Positions 7,729-14,845 of a stretch of 28,155 bases of DNA are shown here, one piece after another. Every line of letters starts with the position of its first letter. The stretch's first letter is position 1. The translations under genes were made by a program, and so were the position numbers. The stretch comes from a virus: positions 1 to 28,155 of IMG/VR virus record IMGVR_UViG_3300043446_003713; one strand, written 5' to 3'. Under the pieces are notes generated by a model. The model saw only the letters and a list, made by a program, of their open reading frames with translations, was not told the DNA's origin and searched no databases.

Positions 7729-7758
7729 GGGGGACGGGGCACCCCGTCCCCCTTTTTT
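7729..7758 (+). terminator. Rho-independent terminator after the capsid gene
   Basis: A perfect 11-bp GC-rich inverted repeat (arms 7729-7739 and 7742-7752, GGGGGACGGGG with its complement) with a very short loop, followed directly by six T (7753-7758). This is the clearest terminator in the window. It would limit read-through from the heavily expressed capsid gene into the neck genes. The next start codon lies only three bases after the T run. Confidence 0.93.
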
Positions 7759-7761
7759 ATT

Positions 7762-7983
7762 ATGGTTCCGCCCACCTCACTTGTTCAACGCTTCACCGGA
7801 CTTGACACCCCCGGAGGACTCGCCGTCCTCGCAAAAAGCCATTTCCAGCACGGACCGAAGGCGACCAACCCACCACCAGTCACCGCCGCGCCGCTGACAC
7901 CCCCAGGCGCCGGAATCTACGACGCCTCTGGAAAACTCCCACAGATTAAAGGAGCCGGCCTTGAGTTTCTCGCCTACGCATGA
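7762..7983 (+). CDS. Small unknown protein downstream of the capsid terminator
   Basis: A 73-aa protein, MVPPTSLVQRFTGLDTPGG to GAGLEFLAYA, rich in Pro and Ala with little predicted structure. I do not recognise it. The stop overlaps the start of the next gene (ATGA), which supports translation as part of the neck operon. In many head modules a short protein here covers the head-tail joining role or assists it. The start codon lies three bases downstream of the terminator T run, so there is no room for a normal ribosome site; translation must use a read-through transcript with the hairpin just upstream. Confidence 0.6.
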   Translation: MVPPTSLVQRFTGLDTPGGLAVLAKSHFQHGPKATNPPPVTAAPLTPPGAGIYDASGKLPQIKGAGLEFLAYA

Positions 7984-8303
7984 ACCCCCTCTTCCAGTCT
8001 TCAATCCGCCGAGCATTCAACCACTCCGTCACCGTCTTCGGCGCGGACGTACTCCTCAACGGCGAAACCGTGCAAGCTATCGTCTCCGAGTCTGAGTTTT
8101 CGACCGTCCCAGAGGAGGGAGGCGTCAACGCCGGAGGAGAAATCACAATCCGGATCTCGCGCACAACTTTTGAGGAGTTTGGAAAAGCAGGCGACCCTCG
8201 CAAAAACCTGTTCAGCGTCAACGGGCAAAAATACCGCCCAACCTCTGTCACCGACATTCCCGAAAACCCCATCCTCATTTTCCAAACGAGGCAGGATCAA
8301 TGA
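7980..8303 (+). CDS. Head-tail joining protein candidate (lambda FII-like)
   Basis: A 107-aa beta-rich protein. It has an N-terminal FQSSIRRAFNHSVTVFGADVLLNGETVQAIVSESE, then GEITIRISRTTFEEFG and SVNGQKYRPTSVTDIPENPILIF. The order resembles small neck proteins such as lambda gpFII and the phage-attachment family, where a G-x-x-V-x-A-I-V segment is followed by strands and a V-x-G-x-x-Y turn. Such proteins form a ring beneath the portal to which the tail docks. It starts on ATGA and ends inside the next start. Position directly after the capsid gene and before tail genes supports this. Confidence 0.65.
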   Translation: MNPLFQSSIRRAFNHSVTVFGADVLLNGETVQAIVSESEFSTVPEEGGVNAGGEITIRISRTTFEEFGKAGDPRKNLFSVNGQKYRPTSVTDIPENPILIFQTRQDQ

Positions 8304-8731
8304 GCACGTTTCTTTACGACCTCGAAGCCGGAATCGTGGCCGCAATCACGGCAGACCCCGACGTTGCCGGAATCACGGTGACGACCTCGCAAACCGACGA
8401 AGTCAAAGATACCCTCTCCGCCTTCGTCGCCCTCGAACATTCCCGGGAAGTGGTCGCCGGTTCGCGAATTTTCATCCTCGACGGAAACCTCGCCCTCCGC
8501 ATTAATCGCTCGCAATACTCCGCAGACGAAGCCGCCGCAGCCGTCCAAAATCTCACCGCAGCACTCCTCAACGCCCCGACCGGCGCAGACGGTTTCGACG
8601 TGTTCTCCAACGGTTCCGCAAAATCAATCGGCTTCGTAATGGGCCCGCACAACACGAACTACAAAGACGAGGTGGAACTCCACGTTTTTTCGTTTAAGAT
8701 TTGGGCGTTCCAACTTCAACCCGCACCCTAA
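8300..8731 (+). CDS. Tail terminator or completion protein candidate
   Basis: A 143-aa protein with an N-terminal helix (LYDLEAGIVAAITADPDV), a central VALEHSREVVAGSRIFILDGNLALRINRS and a C-terminal strand pair ending DEVELHVFSFKIWAFQL. Small alpha/beta proteins of this size between neck and tail-tube genes are usually the tail terminator (lambda gpU type), which caps the tube and joins it to the head. The start has one of the few purine-rich sites in the window (GAGGCAGGA, 8288-8296). No decisive motif is visible, so the role rests on size, shape and order. Confidence 0.55.
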   Translation: MSTFLYDLEAGIVAAITADPDVAGITVTTSQTDEVKDTLSAFVALEHSREVVAGSRIFILDGNLALRINRSQYSADEAAAAVQNLTAALLNAPTGADGFDVFSNGSAKSIGFVMGPHNTNYKDEVELHVFSFKIWAFQLQPAP

Positions 8732-8735
8732 ACAC

Positions 8736-9074
8736 ATGGCAACAATCATCAAAAACGACCAAGAATACGGAACGCTAGGCGTCACGACCACACTCGACGG
8801 AATGATCGTGACGCAGGCAAATCGGCGCAAAGTAGCGCAAACGAAGGAAATCATCGGCCCGGCCGGTGACGTCTTGTCCTTCGCAATCTTCAACCAAAAG
8901 ACCGAGGTGACGCTTGACGGTTTCATCTCCGGCAGTTACGACCGCACAATCGGGCAGACAATTTCTGGGAGCGAGACGACAACCTTTATCGACTCGATCT
9001 CGCGCAGTTTCTCCGCCGAAGACGTCGCAAAACTCACCATCTCCGCGACCGTTTACGCAGGCCTCACCGCTTAA
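8736..9074 (+). CDS. Virion protein, first copy of a tandem pair (tail tube position)
   Basis: A 112-aa protein beginning MATIIKNDQEYGTLGVTT. It aligns over its full length with the next gene: the same MAxIIK start, a central KxxxxxKEI followed by a glycine turn and a strand, and SAEDVAKLTISATVY matching SAEDMTKRTLTAVAY at the end. Between the tail terminator and the tail chaperone lambda-like phages encode the tail tube, so these may be tube or tube-decorating proteins, but 112 residues is short for a tube protein and no tube-specific motif can be recognised. The gene has its own ATG five bases after the preceding stop. Confidence 0.7.
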   Translation: MATIIKNDQEYGTLGVTTTLDGMIVTQANRRKVAQTKEIIGPAGDVLSFAIFNQKTEVTLDGFISGSYDRTIGQTISGSETTTFIDSISRSFSAEDVAKLTISATVYAGLTA

Positions 9075-9087
9075 CCTATCAAAACTT

Positions 9088-9426
9088 ATGGCAGCAATTA
9101 TCAAGGGACAGGCACTCACTTTCGGGACAGGCACAACCCCTAACCTCATCACCTCCGCAACCGTCAATCGCAATTCGTCAAAAAAGGAGATTGCCAACGG
9201 TTCCGGCGGTTTCGGCGCGGTCGTTTACTACGCCGTCAAGGACGAAATCAACATCGAAACCTACGCAGCCGATGACGCCGACGCAGGCGACGAATACACC
9301 CTCCCGGGCCTCATCTCGGGTTATGTCCAAGGCCTCGTCATCATCACCGCAGCCGACAGCATCCAATCCGCCGAAGACATGACAAAACGCACGCTGACGG
9401 CCGTTGCCTACGCTCAGATCGACTAA
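9088..9426 (+). CDS. Virion protein, second copy of a tandem pair
   Basis: Also 112 aa, beginning MAAIIKGQALTFGTGTTPN. Beta-strand-rich, with VVYYAVKDEINIETYAADD in the middle and SAEDMTKRTLTAVAYAQID at the end. Low but clear full-length similarity and identical length to the preceding gene indicate a tandem duplication followed by divergence. The ATG at 9088 is 13 bases after the previous stop and preserves the shared MAxIIK start; longer upstream in-frame reading would overlap its sister. One of the pair could form the tail tube and the other an outer domain or assembly partner. Confidence 0.7.
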   Translation: MAAIIKGQALTFGTGTTPNLITSATVNRNSSKKEIANGSGGFGAVVYYAVKDEINIETYAADDADAGDEYTLPGLISGYVQGLVIITAADSIQSAEDMTKRTLTAVAYAQID

Positions 9427-9445
9427 CAGCCCCGCGAAGTTTCCG

Positions 9446-9469
9446 GGAGCCTAGGGCAAAATAGGCGCC
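9446..9469 (+). other. Weak hairpin in the gap before the next gene
   Basis: GGAGCCTA and TAGGCGCC form an 8-bp arm with one mismatch around an 8-base loop. It lies in the 79-base gap 9427-9505, one of the longer gaps in the structural region. No T run follows, so it is not a standard terminator; it might slow transcription or protect the RNA end. Confidence 0.35.
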
Positions 9470-9505
9470 TTCGATAAAAAACCGGATTCCCCGACAACTC
9501 CGACC

Positions 9506-9994
9506 ATGCTCTCCTACTTTTCGACCGACAACCAACGCCTCGCCGTCACACTCGCAACCCTAGGCATTCAGCCATCGCCTCAAAACCCCGTTTCAAGCGA
9601 GGAAGTCAACGCAACGACAAACCGCCTGACGTTCCACTTCCAACCAGCAGGCACCTGGGCGCCGTTTGGCGGCCAACCGGAATCACCAATCCGCGCCGAG
9701 GACGTGGCCGCCGCATTTAACGGACAAGCCTCAACACTCCCCGCCGGAGCACTCGCCGAACTCGAGCAAATCCGCGACGCGTTGAAATCGCCTGGGACGT
9801 TCCAAGCCATGCGGAAAAGTGAAAACCCCGCCGTCTCTTATCTCGCCATCGCAGCATCCGAGAACGCTTGCATCCTCGCAAAACTCGCCGCCGCCGCGCC
9901 AACATACCGGAGGAGCCGTCTTCGTGGAGGAACCCTTCACGCCCCCATTGACAAATGGGACGAAGCCATGAAAACCTTCCGAGCTTTCCGCTAA
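9506..9994 (+). CDS. Unknown tail-region protein
   Basis: A 162-aa protein, MLSYFSTDNQRLAVTLATLGIQP at its start. The N-terminal part includes a beta-type stretch TNRLTFHFQPAGTW, the middle is helical (AGALAELEQIRDALKSPGTFQAMRKS), and the end is basic and helical (DKWDEAMKTFRAFR). I do not recognise the family. It lies between the 112-aa pair and the frameshifted tail chaperone, so it is probably a tail assembly or accessory protein. There is no Shine-Dalgarno sequence; the start is the first ATG after a 79-base gap. Confidence 0.6.
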   Translation: MLSYFSTDNQRLAVTLATLGIQPSPQNPVSSEEVNATTNRLTFHFQPAGTWAPFGGQPESPIRAEDVAAAFNGQASTLPAGALAELEQIRDALKSPGTFQAMRKSENPAVSYLAIAASENACILAKLAAAAPTYRRSRLRGGTLHAPIDKWDEAMKTFRAFR

Positions 9995-10015
9995 ACCCCA
10001 AACAACCCGCGCCCC

Positions 10016-10393
10016 ATGCTAGACGACCTGCAACACCTCATCCTGCCCGAAGCCGAAACCGTCGCCGGACTCACCCTCCGGCCGCTCACGCTCCAAACTT
10101 ACGCGCTCCTCGAGATGTCGGAGAATCAAATCCTGACCGCCCCAGAGGCACGGATGCAGGATGTCCTCGGTTTTCTTTATCTGCACACCGCGGATCTAAA
10201 AGCGGTTTGCTCCACCGTTTCCGCCTACGTCAACGGGAACAAGGCCGCCATCCTTCAAGCGGCACTCACCCTTCCACCAATTCCTCTCTCAAACCTCGCC
10301 GCCATCGCGCAACAGATCCGCGGAATGATTGAACGCGCCACCGCCGCGCAACCAATCGTCGACGCGCCAAACACCACCACGGCGGGAAACTAA
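10016..10393 (+). CDS. Tail assembly chaperone, short form (lambda gpG-like)
   Basis: A 125-aa protein with TVAGLTLRPLTLQTYALLEMSENQ near the start, a strand-then-helix pattern I associate with tail assembly chaperones, then helices carrying DVLGFLYLHTADLKAV. Chaperones of this type bind the tape measure protein and recruit tail tube subunits. It lies upstream of the tape measure gene, as gpG does in lambda. It ends in AGN followed by TAA, and the last two sense codons sit in a GGGAAAC slippery heptamer, so a fraction of ribosomes should continue into the -1 frame. No Shine-Dalgarno site is visible. Confidence 0.78.
   Translation: MLDDLQHLILPEAETVAGLTLRPLTLQTYALLEMSENQILTAPEARMQDVLGFLYLHTADLKAVCSTVSAYVNGNKAAILQAALTLPPIPLSNLAAIAQQIRGMIERATAAQPIVDAPNTTTAGN
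10384..10390 (+). other. Programmed -1 frameshift site GGGAAAC
   Basis: The heptamer is split by the zero frame as G-GGA-AAC, exactly the X-XXY-YYZ form in which both tRNAs can re-pair one base back. It lies one codon before the TAA stop (10391-10393) of the chaperone gene. The -1 frame is open from 10333 to 10608. Lambda uses GGGAAAG at the same place in gene G. Confidence 0.85.
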
Positions 10394-10611
10394 GCAGGGC
10401 GGGAACCGTCGCACGCTTCGTGCATTTCTTCGCCGCCCGCTACGGTTGGCCGCCCGCTCAAATCCTCGCCCTCTCCGTTTGTGACGCAAACCACTTGATG
10501 CGAGCGGCGCTAGAAGCCGAAGGAATTCGACTCCGGCCCGCAGCCGGTTTAATCTCCGCACATGGCACGCCCGAGGATCACGTTCGAGATGAACCCGAAG
10601 GAATGGACTGA
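10390..10611 (+). CDS. Tail chaperone frameshift extension (lambda T-like)
   Basis: This is the -1 frame part of the chaperone fusion: 73 residues starting LSRAGTVARFVHFFAARYGWPPAQILALS and ending GTPEDHVRDEPEGMD, to TGA at 10609-10611. Joined after the AAC codon it would give a 198-residue gpGT-like protein, in which the T part recruits tail tube protein. The segment has no good start of its own: its only ATG-like starts lie beyond the conserved-looking FVHFFAARYGW. An independent GTG at about 10420 would give 63 residues and is less likely. It overlaps the next gene by 50 bases, which also resembles lambda-type packing. Confidence 0.75.
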   Translation, partial: LSRAGTVARFVHFFAARYGWPPAQILALSVCDANHLMRAALEAEGIRLRPAAGLISAHGTPEDHVRDEPEGMD

Positions 10612-11275
10612 CGTTTTCACACGTTACGTTCAAGAAACGCGCATGGACGCCAAGACGGCCTTCAAAAAAAAGGCGGTTTCAATCTCCTTCGCACTCCTCG
10701 CCGACCACCGAAAACTCCGTGGACGGATTCTCCGCGCCATCGACGCCGTCGCAAAACCTGGAAACGCAATCCGAATCCGCTCGAAAATCAAAACCGCACA
10801 GGCAAACCGCCTCGCAAAAGCCGAACAATCCGCCCGAACAAAAGCCGCCCGACTCGCGGCCATGATCAACAAAGAATCCAAATCCGCCCGCCGCACCAAA
10901 ACCTCTCTCGATAAGATGCGGGCGACAGTCAAAAGGCTAAGAGGCGAAACGACCGTCACCGACTTTCTCGGACGTGAGACAACCGACGAACGTAACCGAG
11001 AACTCATGGCCCGCCGACGTTCCGCCGGATTCATCGCCGCCAAATCGTGGAAACTTCAAGGACAAACACTCGACGACCTCGCCCCGACGGATAAAAAATC
11101 AAAACTTCGAAAACGACTCGACCCCGACAACCTCGGTCTCGAAATCGAAAACACGCGACCAAACATGGGCGACTTTGTTCGGAAAACCAAATATACACAG
11201 CAGACCCTGGACAACGAAGTCGCCGATATGCTCTTCAAAATTCGCCAAACCATCGAAAAACGTCTCGCAAAATGA
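10562..11275 (+). CDS. Basic helical tail-region protein between chaperone and tape measure
   Basis: A 237-aa, very basic and helical protein. The N-terminal WTDVFTRYVQETRMDAKTAFKKKAVSISFALL resembles the first helices of HK97 gp10-type tail completion proteins. The middle is rich in Lys/Arg/Ala (AKAEQSARTKAARLAAMINKESKSARRTK) and the end EVADMLFKIRQTIEKRLAK is helical again. In lambda the tape measure follows G/T directly, so this insertion is a departure. Its charge may help bind the acidic tape measure or DNA. The stop overlaps the tape measure start by ATGA. I am unsure of the function. Confidence 0.65.
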   Translation: MARPRITFEMNPKEWTDVFTRYVQETRMDAKTAFKKKAVSISFALLADHRKLRGRILRAIDAVAKPGNAIRIRSKIKTAQANRLAKAEQSARTKAARLAAMINKESKSARRTKTSLDKMRATVKRLRGETTVTDFLGRETTDERNRELMARRRSAGFIAAKSWKLQGQTLDDLAPTDKKSKLRKRLDPDNLGLEIENTRPNMGDFVRKTKYTQQTLDNEVADMLFKIRQTIEKRLAK

Positions 11276-13440
11276 GCACCGCATCCGCAACAGTCAAAAT
11301 CGGCGCATCAATCCAAGGCCTCACTCAAGGCCTGACCCAAGCCAAATCCGCCCTGTCTTCGTTCGCCGCACAGGCCGTTTCAGTCGCCGGAGGGCAAGCC
11401 CTTTTTGCAGGCATTCAAGGTGCGATCGGCCTCGTCTCAAAAGGGGTTCGCGGCCTCGGAGCAACTTTCGCCGAAGCCGTCGGGGAAGCCGGCAACTTCG
11501 AAAGCATTGTCGCGCAGTTCAACACGTTCTATAAAGACGCCAACCTCGCCGCCGGCGCCGTCGCCGAGCTTTCGAAATACTCAGCCACCACCGCCTTTCA
11601 GCTTGAGGAGGTGGCCAACGCCGGCGCAGGACTCGCCGCCGCCGGAGTTCCCGCCGAGCAACTCAAAGAGACCATCCGCGTTCTTGGCGACATCGCCGCC
11701 GGTTCCAAACGCCCCCTCGCGGAAATCCTCCAACCCTACGTCAAAACACTCTCCGTCGGAAAACTCCAAACCGAAGGATTCCTCCAGTTTCTCGAACGCG
11801 GCATTCCTTTGGGGGAACAACTCAAGAAAAGCCTCAACCTCGACGACGCCGGACTGACAAAAGCCCTCTCCTCCTCCGCAATCTCCGCGCAGGACGTCGT
11901 CTCCGCTTTGCAGGAAATCACGAAAACCGGCCTTTTCGCCGGAGCCGCAGCCGCACAGGGAGAAACCCTCAACGGCAAACTCTCCACCCTCTCAGACACC
12001 ATCACCGAAATCAAACGGAACCTCGGCCTCGCAGCCACCGCCGGACTAAAACCCCTCATTCAACTTGGAACCGACCTCGCCGCCAGTTTCGCCCCGATTG
12101 GAACCGCCCTTGGCAATATTTTCTCCGCCGCCTCGCAAACCGCCCTCCGTTTCGCCGACACGTTCAAAACCAAGTTTCAAGAAGCGGTCGACGGTGGCAT
12201 CAAAGTTTTCCAAATCCTGGAAGGAGCAATCCGTACCGGCACCCTCTGGGACGTCCTCGCCACCTCCGGCAAAATCGCTTTCGGGGAACTCAAACTCGCA
12301 GGCATCCAACTTTTCCAAGGCCTGCAAGCCCTTTTCGAACAGGGCGACCTGTTCTCATCCCTCGCCAGAATCTCAGACAAAATCATCCAAACCCTAATCG
12401 ACGGAGCGCCAAGGATCGGCGCAGCCTTCGAAGGGCCAGTCGGCACGGCATTCAAGAACGCCGCAAACGCTTTCGGCTCTTATCTAAAAGAACAAATCGA
12501 CTTCGCAGTTTCCGGACTCGCCGACCTCGTCCTTCCAAGTTTCCTATCCCCAGGTCGCGCCGACGTCACCGGCGCAGGGATGAACAAGGCCGGAGTCGAC
12601 TTTTCCGGAGGCACTATGTACGCCTCCGGCGGAATCACCGACGCCCAAGCCGCCGAGATGGCCGCCGCCGACGCCGCAGGATACCCCGTGCCACTCAGGC
12701 CGTCCGAAGTTCGCCAGACGTTCGCCGGTGGACGTCGCATCACCTACAACACGCGCGAAAGCCTCGCCAACGGGGAAATCATCCCGCCCTCCAACTCCCT
12801 GGCATTCGCCGGAGGCACAAACGCCGACCTCTCCCGCCTCGCCGACGTGTTCACCGCCGGAGCCACCAAGCAAACCGACGCAACCAAACGACTCGAAGCC
12901 TCACAAAAGGAACTCCGCGCGGAACTAAAACGCCTCGCCGAAGCCGCCATCGCCAACTCAACCGCAATCAAAGAACAAACCTCGTCCCTTCAAAATTCGC
13001 AAACGCTCACCGCTAAAACCGGCGCAGCCGAAGCACCAAAGCCCGAAGGAGGCGCAGCCGGAGGAGGCAAAGAGTTTACTTCGCTCGAAAAAATCGGAGG
13101 CGGCCGCCGGACTCTCAACCTAGCACCCCGCGCCCCTATGATCGGCCTCGAAGGAACCGCGCCTGGACTCCGCGCAGCCGGAGACCTCGGCGGAGGTTTC
13201 GCAAACTCTCCGGCATTCGAAGCCGCAAAGAAAAAGGCCGAACTCCTCAAAATACCCATCCAAGGCCCGCCCGTCGCGCCGTTCTTGCAACAGCAGGCCG
13301 CCCAACAACAAATCGCGCCAAAACCAGAAGTCGACCCCGAAGTGGCCCTCCGCGCTCTCATGGAAGAGATCTCCCGCGGACTAAACGGAGTCACCGACGC
13401 AATCACGCGCCAAGGTTCGCTCAACGTAGCCGTCGTATGA
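11272..13440 (+). CDS. Tail tape measure protein
   Basis: The longest gene in the window (722 aa). The N-terminal third is the usual conserved tape measure domain: GSKRPLAEILQPYVKTLSVGKLQTEGFLQFLERGIPLGEQL matches the pattern seen after a helical start with SIQGLTQGLTQAKSALSSFA. Residues about 250-400 contain long amphipathic or hydrophobic helices (LGLAATAGLKPLIQLGTDLAASFAPIGTALGNIF) able to enter the membrane. A Lys/Glu/Gln coiled coil follows (TKQTDATKRLEASQKELRAELKRLAEAAI). By the rule of about 0.15 nm per residue the tail would be near 108 nm. It starts ATGA on the preceding stop and is followed by another ATGA overlap. Confidence 0.9.
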   Translation: MSTASATVKIGASIQGLTQGLTQAKSALSSFAAQAVSVAGGQALFAGIQGAIGLVSKGVRGLGATFAEAVGEAGNFESIVAQFNTFYKDANLAAGAVAELSKYSATTAFQLEEVANAGAGLAAAGVPAEQLKETIRVLGDIAAGSKRPLAEILQPYVKTLSVGKLQTEGFLQFLERGIPLGEQLKKSLNLDDAGLTKALSSSAISAQDVVSALQEITKTGLFAGAAAAQGETLNGKLSTLSDTITEIKRNLGLAATAGLKPLIQLGTDLAASFAPIGTALGNIFSAASQTALRFADTFKTKFQEAVDGGIKVFQILEGAIRTGTLWDVLATSGKIAFGELKLAGIQLFQGLQALFEQGDLFSSLARISDKIIQTLIDGAPRIGAAFEGPVGTAFKNAANAFGSYLKEQIDFAVSGLADLVLPSFLSPGRADVTGAGMNKAGVDFSGGTMYASGGITDAQAAEMAAADAAGYPVPLRPSEVRQTFAGGRRITYNTRESLANGEIIPPSNSLAFAGGTNADLSRLADVFTAGATKQTDATKRLEASQKELRAELKRLAEAAIANSTAIKEQTSSLQNSQTLTAKTGAAEAPKPEGGAAGGGKEFTSLEKIGGGRRTLNLAPRAPMIGLEGTAPGLRAAGDLGGGFANSPAFEAAKKKAELLKIPIQGPPVAPFLQQQAAQQQIAPKPEVDPEVALRALMEEISRGLNGVTDAITRQGSLNVAVV

Positions 13441-14114
13441 CAACCATCAAACGCCCCGCCGATTTCAACGTCGACTCTCTCGTTTCCGCGCAGGTTGACG
13501 AATACGGCGCCCTCGAATGCGTCTACCGTCGACGCTATCTCCGCGCCTCCCCATCCGCCGACCCATACGAATGGCCGGTCGAAAAACAGTTCAACGACAA
13601 AACCCTCGCTTTCACCGGAGCACGCGAAAATTTCGACGTGTTCAACCAAAGCGCCATCATCAGCGAAGCCACCTATCGCGGCCACGCGTTCACAAAAAAC
13701 TTCGTGTCGATGGAGGGAACCGTCACGCCGGAACCCATCACCGCACATCCAGATTTTGAAGAGTGGGCCGGAACCTCGGAAGCACCAATCCACGCAAACG
13801 CAATCTGGGAGACGCAGAACGGCAAAACCCGTTTCGTTCAGTTTCGCGACGACTACGACCTCGCCGGCATCACGACCTATCTTGCCCCCCAATGGACAGT
13901 CAACCTGACCTGGCTTTCAGAAAGCATTAACCTTTCCGCGACACCGGGCAAACGCTACAACCTGCCGACCGTCCCGAACTTCGAACCCCTCGATAATCTC
14001 GAATACATCGCCACCGCAGTTTCTCAGGAACAGAACGGAGGCGCGTTCAAAATCACGGCGCAACTACTCGGCGCCCCCAACTGGTCAACCGACATCTACG
14101 AAGCCGGACAATGA
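13437..14114 (+). CDS. Tail protein, first copy of a tandem pair
   Basis: A 225-aa beta-rich protein directly after the tape measure, the usual place for a distal tail protein. It contains ITAHPDFEEWAGTSEAPIHANAIWE, then KTRFVQFRDDYDLAGITTYLAPQWTVNLTW. The next gene carries the same HP-x-F-x-x-x-AGT block, a following N-A-I/L-W and the same RFV-x-F then G-x-x-x-Y strands. No named family is recognised. The start is ATGA on the tape measure stop. Confidence 0.7.
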   Translation: MTTIKRPADFNVDSLVSAQVDEYGALECVYRRRYLRASPSADPYEWPVEKQFNDKTLAFTGARENFDVFNQSAIISEATYRGHAFTKNFVSMEGTVTPEPITAHPDFEEWAGTSEAPIHANAIWETQNGKTRFVQFRDDYDLAGITTYLAPQWTVNLTWLSESINLSATPGKRYNLPTVPNFEPLDNLEYIATAVSQEQNGGAFKITAQLLGAPNWSTDIYEAGQ

Positions 14115-14845
14115 GCACCACATCAAACGGACTAGCCCTCTTTGCCGGACAGGAACGCACACTCTCCGGACGCACCATTGAAACCGACGAGTGGGGCAAC
14201 GTCACCGAAACCCGCGTTTTTTACATCAAAGGAAACGCCGTCCTCGATATCACCGGCACGCATCAAGAGCTTAATCTCGACAACATGGCAAGCGATGACG
14301 TTCGAAACATCCTCAGTCGTTCAGCCGCCTTTGACGAAGCCTCGCAAATCACCGAACTTCAAGAGCGACGCGTCATAAAATACGCCCAAGCGACACGAAA
14401 ACGAATCTCCGTGGAGGCGCAATCCTCGACCGAAAATATCCAAGCCCATCCGAAATTCCAAGACCTCGCCGGAACTCCGGACGAACCCAACGAAACAAAC
14501 GCTCTTTGGGTGATCACAAACAACACCGAACAAACCAAACGGTTCGTCGAGTTCAAAAAATCCGGCCTCGTCGGCGTTTCGTCCTACATTGCCGGCACCG
14601 GCTCAACCCTCCGCGCAACCTATTTCGACACGTGGGCAAACTTTAAGGAACTGACCAGCGAAATCGGAACAGCCAACTTTCCCGATATCGAAAACCTTTG
14701 GGGATCGTCCCGTTCGTGGCTTCTCGCAGGAGCAAACGCTGAACCATTCGGCACTCGCTGGAAAATCACTCTGCTCTACAAAAACGCCTCGGAAAATTTC
14801 GGCCAATACGAAAACGGCGCATGGTCGCAACAAATCTATCCATGA
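14111..14845 (+). CDS. Tail protein, second copy of a tandem pair
   Basis: A 244-aa protein sharing the block QAHPKFQDLAGTPDEPNETNALWV and TKRFVEFKKSGLVGVSSYIAG with its upstream neighbour, so the two arose by tandem duplication. Both continue to a similar terminal part (FGTRWKITLLYKNA here, GGAFKITAQLLGA there). The N-terminal domain (GQERTLSGRTIETDEWGNVTETRVFYIKG) is strand-rich and differs from the sister. The pair may build alternate rings of the tail tip. The start overlaps the preceding stop by ATGA and the next start overlaps this stop. Confidence 0.7.
   Translation: MSTTSNGLALFAGQERTLSGRTIETDEWGNVTETRVFYIKGNAVLDITGTHQELNLDNMASDDVRNILSRSAAFDEASQITELQERRVIKYAQATRKRISVEAQSSTENIQAHPKFQDLAGTPDEPNETNALWVITNNTEQTKRFVEFKKSGLVGVSSYIAGTGSTLRATYFDTWANFKELTSEIGTANFPDIENLWGSSRSWLLAGANAEPFGTRWKITLLYKNASENFGQYENGAWSQQIYP

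Noticed and set aside
9446-9469. Terminator before the 9506 gene
   Set aside because: Hairpin has a mismatch and no T run follows. Mentioned only as a weak hairpin.
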